From an uncultured Ruminococcus sp. (GTDB taxonomy: Bacteria > Bacillota > Clostridia > Oscillospirales > Ruminococcaceae), in assembly GCA_947624255.1 (NCBI GenBank), contig CANQJO010000002.1, positions 62,001-126,000 of the forward strand: DNA of 64,000 nucleotides, in the 5' to 3' direction. Under the pieces are notes generated by a model. That model was not told the DNA's origin. It searched no databases and saw only the letters and a program-made list of their open reading frames with translations. Below are positions 34,518 through 43,853 of the stretch, in pieces. Position numbers and translations under genes: made by a program. The stretch's first letter is position 1, and each line of letters begins with the position of its first letter.

Positions 34518-37500
34518 TTATTCCTGACCGTAGAGTGTTGTGAGCTTTGTGAGATAGTCGTATCTGTCCTTTGCATTCTCAACGGCAGCATTGAAGAGCT
34601 TTTCTGCTCTCTCAGGATTCTGTCTTGCCAGTGAGTTGTAACGAACCTCACCCATAAGGAAGTTCTTGTACTCATCTGTGTTAGGAGCCTTAGAGTCAAG
34701 AGTGAAAGGATTCTTGCCCTGAGCCTTGAGGTCGGGATTATATCTGTAAAGATGCCAGTAACCTGCCTCGACAGCCTTTTTCTCCTCAGCCTGAGCAGTA
34801 GCCATACCGGTCTTGATACCGTGGTTGATACAAGGAGCGTAAGCGATAACGATAGAAGGTCCGTCGTAAGCCTCTGCCTCAGCGAAAGCCTTGATGCACT
34901 GGTTCATATTTGCGCCCATTGCAACGTGAGCAACGTAAACATAACCGTAGCTCATAGCGATTCCGGCGAGATCTTTCTTCTTCATTACCTTGCCGGCAGC
35001 AGCGAACTGAGCGATAGCTCCGGTAGGTGTTGACTTGGAAGCCTGACCGCCTGTGTTGGAGTATACCTCGGTATCGAATACAAGGATATTTACATTCTTT
35101 CCGGAAGCGATAACATGGTCAAGACCGCCGAATCCGATATCGTAAGCCCAGCCGTCACCGCCGAAGATCCACTGTGACTTCTTGCTCAGATAATCCTTTT
35201 CAGCAAGTATAGCCTTTGCATCATCGCAGCCGCAAGCCTCAAGAGCGGCAACGAGCTTATCTGTAGCCTCGCCGTTCTTTGCACCGTCGTTGAATGTATC
35301 GAGATACTCAGCGATAGCAGCCTTGACATCAGGATCTTCAGCCTTAGCCTCAAGAGCCTTTACCTTTTCGAGAACTCTGTTTCTGAGAGTTTCTGTAGCA
35401 AGATACATACCGTAGCCGAATTCAGCGTTGTCCTCAAAGAGAGAGTTGCTCCATGCAGGACCTCTGCCCTTCTTGTTTACTGTGTAAGGAGTAGAGGGTG
35501 CTGAACCGCCCCAGATAGAGGAGCATCCTGTAGCGTTAGCGATGAGCATTCTGTCGCCGAAGAGCTGTGTAACGAGCTTAGCATAAGGAGTTTCACCGCA
35601 GCCTGCGCAAGCGCCTGAGAATTCAAGGAGCGGCTGTCTGAACTGTGAACCCTTTACTGTTTCGGGCTTGAATTTAGCAGCGACCTCTGCCTTTTCGTCA
35701 ATGGTAACGCCGTAGTTGAATACCTCCTGCTGATCCATCTGCGAAGCGATAGGCTCCATAACGAGAGCTTTCTCCTTGGCAGGACAGATGTTTGCGCAGA
35801 CACCGCAGCCGGTGCAGTCGAGAGTAGAAACGGTCATAGTGAATTTCAGACCGGGCATAGCAGGTTTGAAGTCAACGATCTTTGCGGCAGCAGGTGCAGC
35901 AGCAGCCTCAGCCTCGGAAAGAGCAACAGGTCTGATAACAGCGTGAGGACATACATATGCACACTGGTTGCACTGGATACAATTCTCGGGGATCCACTGA
36001 GGAACTTTTACAGCGATGCCTCTCTTCTCGAAAGCGGCAGAGCCCTGCGGGAAAGTACCGTCAGCCATATCTGTGAATGCAGAAACAGGGAGCTTGTCTC
36101 CTGCCTGAGCGTTGCAGGGGATCTGGATCTTGTTTACGTAATCCTGAAGATTCTTGTCAGCGCAGGTAACGGCAGCCATACCCATTTGTGTATCGGCAGC
36201 GTCAACCCATGCAGCAGGAACGTCGATCTTTACGATGTTCCTGTGACCTGCATCAATAGCGTTCCAGTTTTTCTCAACAACGTCCTGACCTTTTTTGCTG
36301 TATGATGCTTCAGCGGCAGCCTTCATATAGCCGAGCGCATCTTCAAAAGGAATGATGTTGGCAAGCTTGAAGAATGCGGACTGGAGGATAGTGTTGATCC
36401 TTGTGCCCATGCCTGTCTCTTCACCGAGCTTAACGCCGTTGATCGTGTAGAAGTTGATGTTGTTCTGAGCGATGTATCTCTTTACCTGACCGGGAAGATT
36501 CTTCTCGAGACCGTCCATATCCCAGATAGTGTTGAGGAGGAACGTTCCGCCGGGCTTGATATCGGAGACCATATCATACTTGTCGATATAGCTCTGATTG
36601 TGGCAGGCAACGAAATCAGCCTTATTTATAAGGTATGTAGACTTGATAGGTGTCTTTCCGAAGCGGAGGTGAGAGATCGTAACGCCGCCCGACTTCTTTG
36701 AGTCATATGCAAAATATGCCTGAGCATAGAGGTCTGTGTGGTCGCCGATGATCTTGATAGAGTTCTTGTTTGCACCGACAGTACCGTCAGAGCCGAGTCC
36801 CCAGAACTTGCAGGCTGTTGTGCCGGCAGGAGCTGAATCGGGGTTAGCTTCAAGAGGAAGTGAGAGATTTGTGACATCGTCCTCGATACCGATGGTGAAA
36901 CGCTTCTTGGAGTCGTTCTTGAATACAGCAACGATCTGTGCCGGAACGGTATCCTTTGAGCCGAGACCGTAACGTCCTGTGAATACGGGAACATCGTTGA
37001 ATTTTGTGCCCTTGAGAGCAGCAACAACGTCAAGATAGAGAGGTTCGCCGAGTGAGCCGGGTTCTTTAGTCCTGTCAAGAACAGAGATCCTCTTTACTGT
37101 GTCGGGGATGACCTCAACGAGCTTTTCAGCAACGAAAGGTCTGTAGAGGCGTACCTTAACAAGACCGTACTTGCCGCCGTTAGCGTTCAGATAGTCGATA
37201 GTCTCCTCGATAGTATCGTTTACAGAGCCCATAGCAACGATGATATGCTCTGCATCGGGAGCGCCGTAGTAGTTGAACAGCTTGTAATTTGTACCGATCA
37301 GCTCGTTTACCTTATTCATATAGTCCTCGACAATGCCGGGGAGAGCGTCATAGTATTTATTGCAAGCCTCACGTGCCTGGAAGAAGATGTCAGGGTTCTG
37401 TGCCGAGCCTCTGAGGACAGGTCTCTCGGGGTGAAGTGCCTTGTCTCTGAATGCCTGAGCAGCGTCCTTGTCAAGAAGTCCGAGGAGTGTCTCATCGTCC

Positions 37501-38063
37501 CATGTCTCGATCTTCTGGATCTCGTGAGAGGTGCGGAAACCGTCAAAGAAATGGAGGAAAGGAACACGTCCCTTGATAGTTGAAAGGTGAGCGACCGCAC
37601 CCAGATCCATTACCTCCTGCGGGTTGGAGGAGCAGAGCATTGCATAACCTGTCTGACGGCAGGCATAAACGTCCGAGTGATCGCCGAAGATATTAAGTGC
37701 GTGGGAAGAAACGCATCTTGCAGAAACGTGTATAACATTGGGGAGAAGTTCTCCTGCGATCTTGTACATATTAGGGATCATGAGGAGAAGTCCCTGCGAT
37801 GCTGTGTATGTAGTTGTAAGAGCTCCGGCAGAGAGTGAACCGTGAACAGTTCCTGCCGCACCGGCCTCGGACTGCATTTCAGCAACAGTAACAGGCTGTC
37901 CGAAAAGATTCTTTTTGTTCTTGGCAGACCAGCTATCGGTTACTTCAGCCATTACCGAGGAGGGAGTTATGGGGTAAATAGCGGCTACATCGGTAAAGGG
38001 ATAGGATACCCATGCAGCGGCGTTATTACCGTCCATAGTTTTCATTTTTCTTTTGATTGACAT
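34518..38063 (-). CDS. nifJ: Pyruvate:ferredoxin (flavodoxin) oxidoreductase
   Basis: Oxidises pyruvate to acetyl-CoA and CO2 with reduction of ferredoxin. A single 1,181-residue chain with all fused domains: N-terminal domain MDGNNAAAWVSYPFTDVAAIYPITPSS (read as two motifs), a 2[4Fe-4S] domain with CIQCNQCAYVCPH and CTGCGVCANICP near 690-760, and the thiamine-diphosphate domain with CAGCGETPYAK and FGGDGWAYDIGFGG. It starts with a good AGGAGG site. Codon choice is strongly biased, in line with high expression of this central enzyme. Confidence 0.97.
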   Translation of the reverse strand: MSIKRKMKTMDGNNAAAWVSYPFTDVAAIYPITPSSVMAEVTDSWSAKNKKNLFGQPVTVAEMQSEAGAAGTVHGSLSAGALTTTYTASQGLLLMIPNMYKIAGELLPNVIHVSARCVSSHALNIFGDHSDVYACRQTGYAMLCSSNPQEVMDLGAVAHLSTIKGRVPFLHFFDGFRTSHEIQKIETWDDETLLGLLDKDAAQAFRDKALHPERPVLRGSAQNPDIFFQAREACNKYYDALPGIVEDYMNKVNELIGTNYKLFNYYGAPDAEHIIVAMGSVNDTIEETIDYLNANGGKYGLVKVRLYRPFVAEKLVEVIPDTVKRISVLDRTKEPGSLGEPLYLDVVAALKGTKFNDVPVFTGRYGLGSKDTVPAQIVAVFKNDSKKRFTIGIEDDVTNLSLPLEANPDSAPAGTTACKFWGLGSDGTVGANKNSIKIIGDHTDLYAQAYFAYDSKKSGGVTISHLRFGKTPIKSTYLINKADFVACHNQSYIDKYDMVSDIKPGGTFLLNTIWDMDGLEKNLPGQVKRYIAQNNINFYTINGVKLGEETGMGTRINTILQSAFFKLANIIPFEDALGYMKAAAEASYSKKGQDVVEKNWNAIDAGHRNIVKIDVPAAWVDAADTQMGMAAVTCADKNLQDYVNKIQIPCNAQAGDKLPVSAFTDMADGTFPQGSAAFEKRGIAVKVPQWIPENCIQCNQCAYVCPHAVIRPVALSEAEAAAAPAAAKIVDFKPAMPGLKFTMTVSTLDCTGCGVCANICPAKEKALVMEPIASQMDQQEVFNYGVTIDEKAEVAAKFKPETVKGSQFRQPLLEFSGACAGCGETPYAKLVTQLFGDRMLIANATGCSSIWGGSAPSTPYTVNKKGRGPAWSNSLFEDNAEFGYGMYLATETLRNRVLEKVKALEAKAEDPDVKAAIAEYLDTFNDGAKNGEATDKLVAALEACGCDDAKAILAEKDYLSKKSQWIFGGDGWAYDIGFGGLDHVIASGKNVNILVFDTEVYSNTGGQASKSTPTGAIAQFAAAGKVMKKKDLAGIAMSYGYVYVAHVAMGANMNQCIKAFAEAEAYDGPSIVIAYAPCINHGIKTGMATAQAEEKKAVEAGYWHLYRYNPDLKAQGKNPFTLDSKAPNTDEYKNFLMGEVRYNSLARQNPERAEKLFNAAVENAKDRYDYLTKLTTLYGQE

Positions 38064-38142
38064 AGGAAAAACCTCCTAAAGATTATTTGTTATATCAGGC
38101 AATACCGGGCGTTCCGTTGACCTTGTATAACCTATCATAGTT

Positions 38143-38171
38143 ATTATATCACAAACGATACGATTTGTAAA
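38143..38171 (-). promoter_or_regulatory. nifJ: nifJ promoter
   Basis: TTTACA (38171-38166), 17-base spacer, TATAAT (38148-38143) on the minus strand. The leader of about 75 bases shows no strong hairpin. Confidence 0.82.
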
Positions 38172-38371
38172 CACTTTTTTTGATGATATGACGAAAAAAT
38201 TTCTTGCTTTTACCTGAAATTATGTGAAATCATTCCTCCGATGAAAAATATTATGCCTCAGAGCCGGACAGAACCTCCGGAGTTTTTGTGTATTACGCAC
38301 TGTATATGATGTGGTTTATTGTGCAAAGTGCCGAAAGTGATGCGCACATGGAGTTTTTTTTCAGAATTCTC

Positions 38372-38400
38372 TTGACGTGACAGAAAAAATAGGCTATAAT
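38372..38400 (+). promoter_or_regulatory. Strong promoter of an intergenic small RNA
   Basis: TTGACG, 17-base spacer and perfect TATAAT on the plus strand, where no coding sequence lies downstream and both flanking genes are on the opposite strand. Confidence 0.85.
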
Positions 38401-38406
38401 AACTGT

Positions 38407-38530
38407 AGTGTTAAATAATCTCCAAATTATTAACACTCGTTTTGTTGTCTCCTTTCTTTTGTTCTACACATAATTTTATCTCTTTTTCTTGTATCTGACC
38501 GGAGCTTATGCTCCGGCTCTTTCTTTTTGT
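38407..38530 (+). ncRNA. Candidate small regulatory RNA of about 124 nt
   Basis: Transcript predicted from the promoter at 38372-38400 to the terminator at 38499-38530. It opens with a hairpin (AGTGTTAAATAAT against ATTATTAACACT, 38407-38437, one bulged base). A CU-rich unpaired stretch follows, including TCTCCTTT (38448-38455), which is complementary to a Shine-Dalgarno sequence. It then ends in a GC-rich terminator. No ribosome site with an ORF is present. It matches no RNA family I recognise. The remaining 38172-38371 holds only a weak hairpin at about 38260-38290. Confidence 0.75.
38499..38530 (+). terminator. Terminator of the small RNA
   Basis: CCGGAGC-TTAT-GCTCCGG perfect 7-bp stem followed by CTCTTTCTTTTT on the plus strand. 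The minus side lacks a T-run, so it belongs to the plus-strand transcript. Confidence 0.88.
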
Positions 38531-38567
38531 ACATTTTGTAATAGAGATCATCTGAACATCGGCAGTA

Positions 38568-39011
38568 TCAGAACGCTCCGAAAAGATAGTACAGCAGACC
38601 GTAAATTACCGATGCAGCACAGCCGTAGAGTATCACCGGTCCGGCGATGGTAAATATTTTTGTGCCTACACCGAGAACATACCCCTCTGATTTTGCCTCT
38701 ATAGCCGAGGAGCATATGGCGTTGGAGAATCCCGTAATAGGAACAAGAGTCCCTGCCCCTGCGTGCTTTGCAAGTTTTGCGTACCAGCCGAATCCCGTGC
38801 AGAGTGCACTTGCTCCCACAAGTATTATGGAAGTCCATGCGCCGGCAGATGTGCGCTCAAGACCAAAGCTCTCGAAAAAGGATAGCAGGAGCTGCCCGAT
38901 AACGCAGATCGCTCCGCCCACAACAAAAGCCGTGGGGATATTCACCTTTGAATTTGATTTTGGCGATGCCTTGCTGCTCATATCGCTGTAGATCTCCGGT
39001 GTTATCTTCAT
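38568..39011 (-). CDS. spoVAC: SpoVAC-like membrane protein
   Basis: In spore formers SpoVAC is a membrane channel that takes part in dipicolinate movement. The ATG at 39011 (MKITPEIYSD) has a perfect GAAGGAGGTGAT site and gives 147 residues. It shows VVGGAICVIGQLL, AGAGTLVPITGFSNAI, SAIEAKSEGYVLGVG and several membrane helices, all SpoVAC signatures. spoVAD and spoVAE are not adjacent. Whether it acts in sporulation or is a retained single gene cannot be told from this window. Confidence 0.9.
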   Translation of the reverse strand: MKITPEIYSDMSSKASPKSNSKVNIPTAFVVGGAICVIGQLLLSFFESFGLERTSAGAWTSIILVGASALCTGFGWYAKLAKHAGAGTLVPITGFSNAICSSAIEAKSEGYVLGVGTKIFTIAGPVILYGCAASVIYGLLYYLFGAF

Positions 39012-39107
39012 AGAGATCACCTCCTTCATAGTTAAAAGAAAACGACTGAATTTTATCAGCCGTTCTTTTTTATAATATGTACTTTTAAATAAATTATACA
39101 ACATACA

Positions 39108-40478
39108 CTACTTTTTGATTTTCAGCTTTCTGAGAGTATACCCCTCGCTGACTTTCATAACTCCACGGTCAATGGCAAGGGCATAGTCGGGAACGTCTTT
39201 CGTAACGGTCGTTCCGGCGGCAGTATAGACAGCTTTTCCCAATTTTACGGGAGCTATCAGGTTAGTATTGCAGCCGATGAAACAGTTGTCGCCGATAACG
39301 CAGCGGCTTTTTGCGATGCCGTCATAGTTGACGGTGACTGTTCCGCAGCCGATGTTGACCTTGCGTCCCACGTCGCTGTCTCCGACGTAAACGAGGTGCG
39401 AAACGGCTGTTTTTTCGCCAATGGTGGAGTTTTTGATCTCAACGAAATCGCCTATTCTTGCGCCGCTTCTGATACAGCTGTCCGGTCTGATATGGACGTA
39501 TGGTCCTATGATAACTCCGCTTTCGATCTCGGAGTCATACGCCTGAGAAGCGTTCACGCTGACGTTATCACCGATGCGGCAGTTTTCAATGATCGTATCG
39601 GGACCTATCTCACAATTACTGCCGATCCTTGTCCCGCGGCGGAGTATCGTTCCCGGAAGGATCTCTGTACCTCTGCCGATCTCAACGCTGCGTTCGATGA
39701 TGATACCGTCAGTGCATACGAATCCCACACCGTTTTCCATATGCTTTTCGATGACAGCCGTTCGTGCATAATTATTCAGCTCAAGGAGGTCTTTTCTGTC
39801 ATTTGCGCCTCTTATTATCTCCGCATTCGGAGATCTGTATGCTCCGGCATTCAGTCCCTCCGAAAGTGCGATCGAAACAGTATCGGTGAGGTAGTATTCT
39901 CCCTGAGCGTTAGTGCAGTCAAGCATACCCAGCAAGTGTACGAGATCACCCGTCCTGAACCAGTATGCTCCGGAGTTGACCTCCTTAACGGCAAGCTGCT
40001 CCGGTGAGGCATCTTTCTGCTCGACAATGCCGCTGATGCCCTTATCCGTCCTGATTATGCGCCCGTAACCGTGAGGATCGTCAAGCTCCGCCGTGATGAC
40101 CGTCACCGCATTGTTATCCTTGATGTGGAGCGACAGTGCGCCTGCGATAGTCTCCGGATCAATAAAGGGAGCATCGCCGCAGAGAACCAATGTATTCCCG
40201 GAGGTGTCCTCTTCAAGGAACGGTATTGCCTGCATGACAGCATGACCTGTGCCGAGGCGTTCCGACTGCATGGCGGTCTTGTATCTTCCGCTGAGATACT
40301 CGTCTATCATCTCACCACGGAAACCCTTTACCACGCAGATATCCCCGACATCTGCCGACTCACACGCCGAGATCACCCATTCAAGCATAGGCTCACCCAA
40401 TACCTTAAAAAGAGGCTTAGGGATATCGGCTTTCATGCGCTTGCCCTGACCTCCGGCAAGAATAACTGCTTTGTTCAT
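39108..40478 (-). CDS. glmU: GlmU, UDP-GlcNAc pyrophosphorylase / GlcN-1-P acetyltransferase
   Basis: Bifunctional enzyme making UDP-GlcNAc for peptidoglycan. The 456-residue protein has an N-terminal uridyltransferase domain (AVILAGGQGKRMKADIPKPL, RLGTGHAVMQA, LCGDAPFIDP). From about residue 250 a left-handed beta helix follows, with hexapeptide repeats and the acetyltransferase motifs IGDFVEIKNSTIGEKT and NYDGIAKSRCVIGDNCF. The length is typical. It is separated from spoVAC by 96 bases and is divergent from ppdK. Confidence 0.96.
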   Translation of the reverse strand: MNKAVILAGGQGKRMKADIPKPLFKVLGEPMLEWVISACESADVGDICVVKGFRGEMIDEYLSGRYKTAMQSERLGTGHAVMQAIPFLEEDTSGNTLVLCGDAPFIDPETIAGALSLHIKDNNAVTVITAELDDPHGYGRIIRTDKGISGIVEQKDASPEQLAVKEVNSGAYWFRTGDLVHLLGMLDCTNAQGEYYLTDTVSIALSEGLNAGAYRSPNAEIIRGANDRKDLLELNNYARTAVIEKHMENGVGFVCTDGIIIERSVEIGRGTEILPGTILRRGTRIGSNCEIGPDTIIENCRIGDNVSVNASQAYDSEIESGVIIGPYVHIRPDSCIRSGARIGDFVEIKNSTIGEKTAVSHLVYVGDSDVGRKVNIGCGTVTVNYDGIAKSRCVIGDNCFIGCNTNLIAPVKLGKAVYTAAGTTVTKDVPDYALAIDRGVMKVSEGYTLRKLKIKK

Positions 40479-40792
40479 AAAGATCTCTCCTTTTACCGCG
40501 CCATTCTCCCCGGAATGCGTATTTCACGACCGCCGTTGCAGGGGAGTATATATCCGAAAATATTGAAATCCAAATACCTATCAATAATTATTGCATACAT
40601 TAACAATAAAAGCAAGTATATTTTTAATTATTTATAATATTTCACAATTTTTTGTACAAAATGCTTAAAAATACCGTTTTAATTTGTTTTAGTTTACATA
40701 TGGTAATTTTTTCCCTTTTATGATATAATATATGTAACCCGTACATGACGGCAAGTCCTGTCCGGCAAGTCTAAAACTGGAGGTATACACCA
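40479..40792. promoter_or_regulatory. Divergent AT-rich promoter region between glmU and ppdK
   Basis: No gene is seen in these 314 bases. A perfect TATAAT at 40724-40729 is the likely ppdK -10 box, with TTTACA about 25 bases before it, too far for a normal -35, so an activator may be needed. An AT-rich block (about 40560-40720) separates it from glmU. Confidence 0.55.
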
Positions 40793-43420
40793 ATGGCAAA
40801 TAAGTATTGTTACCTTTTTTCTGAAGGTAATGCCGACATGAGAGAGCTTCTCGGCGGAAAGGGCGCTAACCTCGCTGAGATGACCAACATAGGTCTCCCT
40901 GTTCCACAGGGCTTCACTATCACTACAGAGGCTTGTACTCAGTATTATGAGGACGGCGGTATCAGCGATGAGATCCGGGCTGAGATCGATGAGTATATCA
41001 CAAAAATGGAAGATATTACCGGTAAGAAGTTCGGCGATAAGGAGAATCCTCTCCTCGTTTCGGTCCGTTCGGGCGCACGTGCTTCAATGCCCGGTATGAT
41101 GGACACTATCCTCAACCTCGGTCTTAATGAGGACGTTGTTGAGACTATCGCTGCAAAATCAGGCAATCCCCGCTGGGCTTGGGACTGCTACAGAAGATTT
41201 ATCCAGATGTATTCCGACGTTGTTATGGAGGTCGGTAAGAAATATTTTGAGGAGCTTATCGATCAGATGAAGGCAAAGAAGGGTGTTACCCAGGACGTTG
41301 AGCTTGATGCTGACGATCTCAAGGAGCTTGCTTCACAGTTCAAGGCTGAATACAAGAGCAAGATCGGTACAGACTTCCCCACCGATCCCAAGGAGCAGCT
41401 CATGGGTGCTATCAAGGCTGTTTTCCGTTCATGGGACAACCCCAGAGCTAACGTTTACAGACGTGACAACGATATCCCGTTCTCATGGGGTACAGCAGTA
41501 AACGTTCAGTCAATGGCATTCGGCAATATGGGCGATGACTGCGGTACAGGCGTTGCATTCACACGTGATCCTGCTACAGGCGAAAAGAAACTCATGGGCG
41601 AGTTTCTTACAAATGCTCAGGGCGAGGACGTTGTTGCAGGCGTTCGTACTCCTATGCCTATCGCTAAAATGGCTGAGCTCTTCCCCGATGCTTTTGAGCA
41701 GTTCCGGAATGTTTGCAAGACACTTGAAGATCACTACAGAGATATGCAGGATATGGAGTTCACTGTTGAGAATAAGAAACTCTATATGCTCCAGACAAGA
41801 AACGGCAAGAGAACAGCACAGGCTGCTCTTAAGATCGCCTGCGACCTCGTTGATGAGGGTATGAGAACAGAGCAGGAAGCTGTTGCTATGATCGATCCGA
41901 GAAACCTCGATACACTTCTCCACCCACAGTTTGATGCTGCTGCTCTGAAAGCTGCAACTCCTATCGGCAAGGGACTGGGAGCATCTCCCGGCGCTGCCTG
42001 CGGTAAGATAGTATTCAACGCTGATGACGCTGTTGAATGGGCAGAAAAAGGCGAGAAAGTCGTTCTCGTTCGTCTTGAGACATCTCCCGAGGATATCACC
42101 GGAATGAAGGCTGCTCAGGGTATACTGACCGTTCGTGGCGGTATGACATCACACGCTGCCGTTGTTGCACGTGGAATGGGCGAGTGCTGCGTTTCCGGCT
42201 GCGGCGACATCAAAATGGATGAAGCTAATAAGAAATTCGAGCTGGGCGGCAAGACCTTCACAGAGGGCGACTACCTCTCGATCGACGGTACTACAGGTAA
42301 TATTTACGACGGTATCATTCCTACTGTTGACGCTCAGATCGCCGGAGAATTCAGCAGGATCATGGAGTGGGCTGACAAGTACAGAGTCCTCAAAGTAAGA
42401 ACAAACGCTGATACTCCTGCTGACGCTAAGAAGGCAAGAGAGCTGGGTGCTGAAGGTATCGGTCTCTGCCGTACCGAGCATATGTTCTTCGATCCTGAGA
42501 GAATTGCTGCTTTCCGTGAGATGATCTGCTCTGACACTGTTGAGGAGAGAGAGGCTGCTCTTGCTAAGATCGAACCCATGCAGCAGGCTGATTTCGAGGC
42601 TCTTTATGAGGCACTTGAGGGCAATCCGGTAACTATTCGTTTCCTTGATCCTCCGCTTCACGAGTTCGTTCCCACTGAGGAGGACGATATCAAGGCTCTT
42701 GCAGAGGCACAGGGCAAGTCAGTTGAGACTATCAAGAATATAATTGCAAGCCTCCATGAGTTCAACCCCATGATGGGACACAGAGGCTGCCGTCTTGCTG
42801 TAACATATCCTGAGATCGCTAAGATGCAGACAAACGCTATCATCAAGGCTGCGCTCAATGTTAAGAAGAATCACCCCGACTGGACTGTAAAGCCTGAGAT
42901 CATGATACCGCTCGTTGGCGATATCAAGGAGTTCAAGTATGTTAAGAAAGTCGTTGTTGATACTGCTGATGCCGTTATCGCTGCATCAGGCGCTGAGCTG
43001 GAGTATGAGGTAGGCACAATGATCGAGATCCCGAGAGCTGCTCTCACCGCAGACGAGATCGGTGCAAACGCTGACTTCTTCTGCTTCGGTACAAACGATC
43101 TCACACAGATGACCTACGGTTTCTCACGTGATGACGCAGGCAAGTTCTTGGGTGCATACTACGATAAGAAGATCTTTGAGAATGATCCTTTCGCTAAGCT
43201 CGATCAGGTAGGCGTTGGTAAGCTCATGGATATGGCTGTTAAGCTCGGTAAGGGAGCTAATGCAAATCTCCACTGCGGTATTTGCGGTGAGCACGGCGGC
43301 GATCCGACATCTGTTGAATTCTGCCACAAGATCGGTCTGAACTATGTTTCATGTTCACCTTTCCGTGTTCCGATCGCACGTCTCGCTGCTGCACAGGCTG
43401 CTATCAGCGAAAACAAGTAA
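40793..43420 (+). CDS. ppdK: Pyruvate phosphate dikinase
   Basis: Interconverts PEP, AMP and PPi with pyruvate, ATP and Pi. It replaces or supplements pyruvate kinase in many anaerobic fermenters. 875 residues: ATP-grasp N-terminal domain (LLGGKGANLAEMTNIGLPVP, SVRSGARASMPGMMDT), swivelling phosphohistidine domain (GGMTSHAAVVARGMG) and PEP/pyruvate barrel (GLCRTEHMFF, FGTNDLTQMTYGFSRDD, CGICGEHGG with the catalytic cysteine). Codons are strongly biased towards GCT, GTT, AAG and similar, unlike most neighbours, indicating very high expression. The ribosome site is GGAGG. Confidence 0.97.
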   Translation: MANKYCYLFSEGNADMRELLGGKGANLAEMTNIGLPVPQGFTITTEACTQYYEDGGISDEIRAEIDEYITKMEDITGKKFGDKENPLLVSVRSGARASMPGMMDTILNLGLNEDVVETIAAKSGNPRWAWDCYRRFIQMYSDVVMEVGKKYFEELIDQMKAKKGVTQDVELDADDLKELASQFKAEYKSKIGTDFPTDPKEQLMGAIKAVFRSWDNPRANVYRRDNDIPFSWGTAVNVQSMAFGNMGDDCGTGVAFTRDPATGEKKLMGEFLTNAQGEDVVAGVRTPMPIAKMAELFPDAFEQFRNVCKTLEDHYRDMQDMEFTVENKKLYMLQTRNGKRTAQAALKIACDLVDEGMRTEQEAVAMIDPRNLDTLLHPQFDAAALKAATPIGKGLGASPGAACGKIVFNADDAVEWAEKGEKVVLVRLETSPEDITGMKAAQGILTVRGGMTSHAAVVARGMGECCVSGCGDIKMDEANKKFELGGKTFTEGDYLSIDGTTGNIYDGIIPTVDAQIAGEFSRIMEWADKYRVLKVRTNADTPADAKKARELGAEGIGLCRTEHMFFDPERIAAFREMICSDTVEEREAALAKIEPMQQADFEALYEALEGNPVTIRFLDPPLHEFVPTEEDDIKALAEAQGKSVETIKNIIASLHEFNPMMGHRGCRLAVTYPEIAKMQTNAIIKAALNVKKNHPDWTVKPEIMIPLVGDIKEFKYVKKVVVDTADAVIAASGAELEYEVGTMIEIPRAALTADEIGANADFFCFGTNDLTQMTYGFSRDDAGKFLGAYYDKKIFENDPFAKLDQVGVGKLMDMAVKLGKGANANLHCGICGEHGGDPTSVEFCHKIGLNYVSCSPFRVPIARLAAAQAAISENK

Positions 43421-43510
43421 TTACACGATGCTCCGGGACGATGCAGAGATGTGATTTGAGCTAAGTCCGGGGAGCGTGGTATTCATTTCAATTTGAATAT
43501 CTGAAAAATT

Positions 43511-43542
43511 AGTCCTCACAGTTTCGGCTGTGGGGACTTTTT
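43511..43542 (+). terminator. ppdK terminator
   Basis: AGTCCTCACAG and CTGTGGGGACT (11 bp, one G-U pair) around TTTCGG, then TTTTT. It lies about 90 bases past the ppdK stop. Confidence 0.9.
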
Positions 43543-43652
43543 GCAGCGTGACGCTGCACCCGGTTCACGCTGTACCGGTTCTGAAAGGGGAACAGGTCGT
43601 CGCACGCATTATACTAAATGGGGGATATAACTAAAAATTTTCTCTGCGAATC

Positions 43653-43681
43653 TTGCATTTCGCTGCAAAATATGGTATAAT
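43653..43681 (+). promoter_or_regulatory. Promoter of the fluoride-riboswitch transcript
   Basis: TTGCAT, 17-base spacer and perfect TATAAT on the plus strand, giving a start near 43688, just ahead of the aptamer. Confidence 0.85.
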
Positions 43682-43696
43682 ATTCATGAAATAAAT

Positions 43697-43771
43697 ATCG
43701 GGAATGATGTTCTCCCATGGAGAGTTTTGAACAGGACTCCCTGAACCGCTTATAAAGCTGATGACTTCTGC
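43697..43771 (+). ncRNA. Fluoride riboswitch (crcB RNA) aptamer with insertion
   Basis: The conserved aptamer parts are in order: GGGAATGATGTTCTCCC (43700-43716), GAACCGC (43743-43749) and GCTGATGACTTCTGC (43757-43771). The pseudoknot GATGTT with GACTTC can form with one mismatch. Unlike the compact form, 27 bases (43717-43743) lie between the first stem and AACCGC and can form a GGAG/CTCC hairpin. The 3' part overlaps a terminator, the standard off-switch released by fluoride. Confidence 0.9.
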
Positions 43772-43799
43772 GATTTTACGCAATAGTTGTCGGCTTTTT
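43755..43799 (+). terminator. Riboswitch expression-platform terminator
   Basis: AAGCTGATGAC pairs with GTTGTCGGCTT (11 bp, three wobbles) with an inner TGCG/CGCA stem, then TTTTT. The 5' arm is part of the aptamer, so ligand binding should prevent its formation. Confidence 0.85.
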
Positions 43800-43800
43800 A

Positions 43801-43832
43801 TAGTGAACGACAAATTTATTTGACGTTCACTA
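43801..43832. promoter_or_regulatory. Inverted repeat ahead of the antiporter gene
   Basis: Perfect 9-bp arms TAGTGAACG and CGTTCACTA separated by 14 bases, 22 bases before the start codon. It resembles TetR-family operator half-sites but with a wider spacing. An mRNA hairpin role is also possible. Confidence 0.6.
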
Positions 43833-43853
43833 AAATTATCCGGAGGTGTTTTT

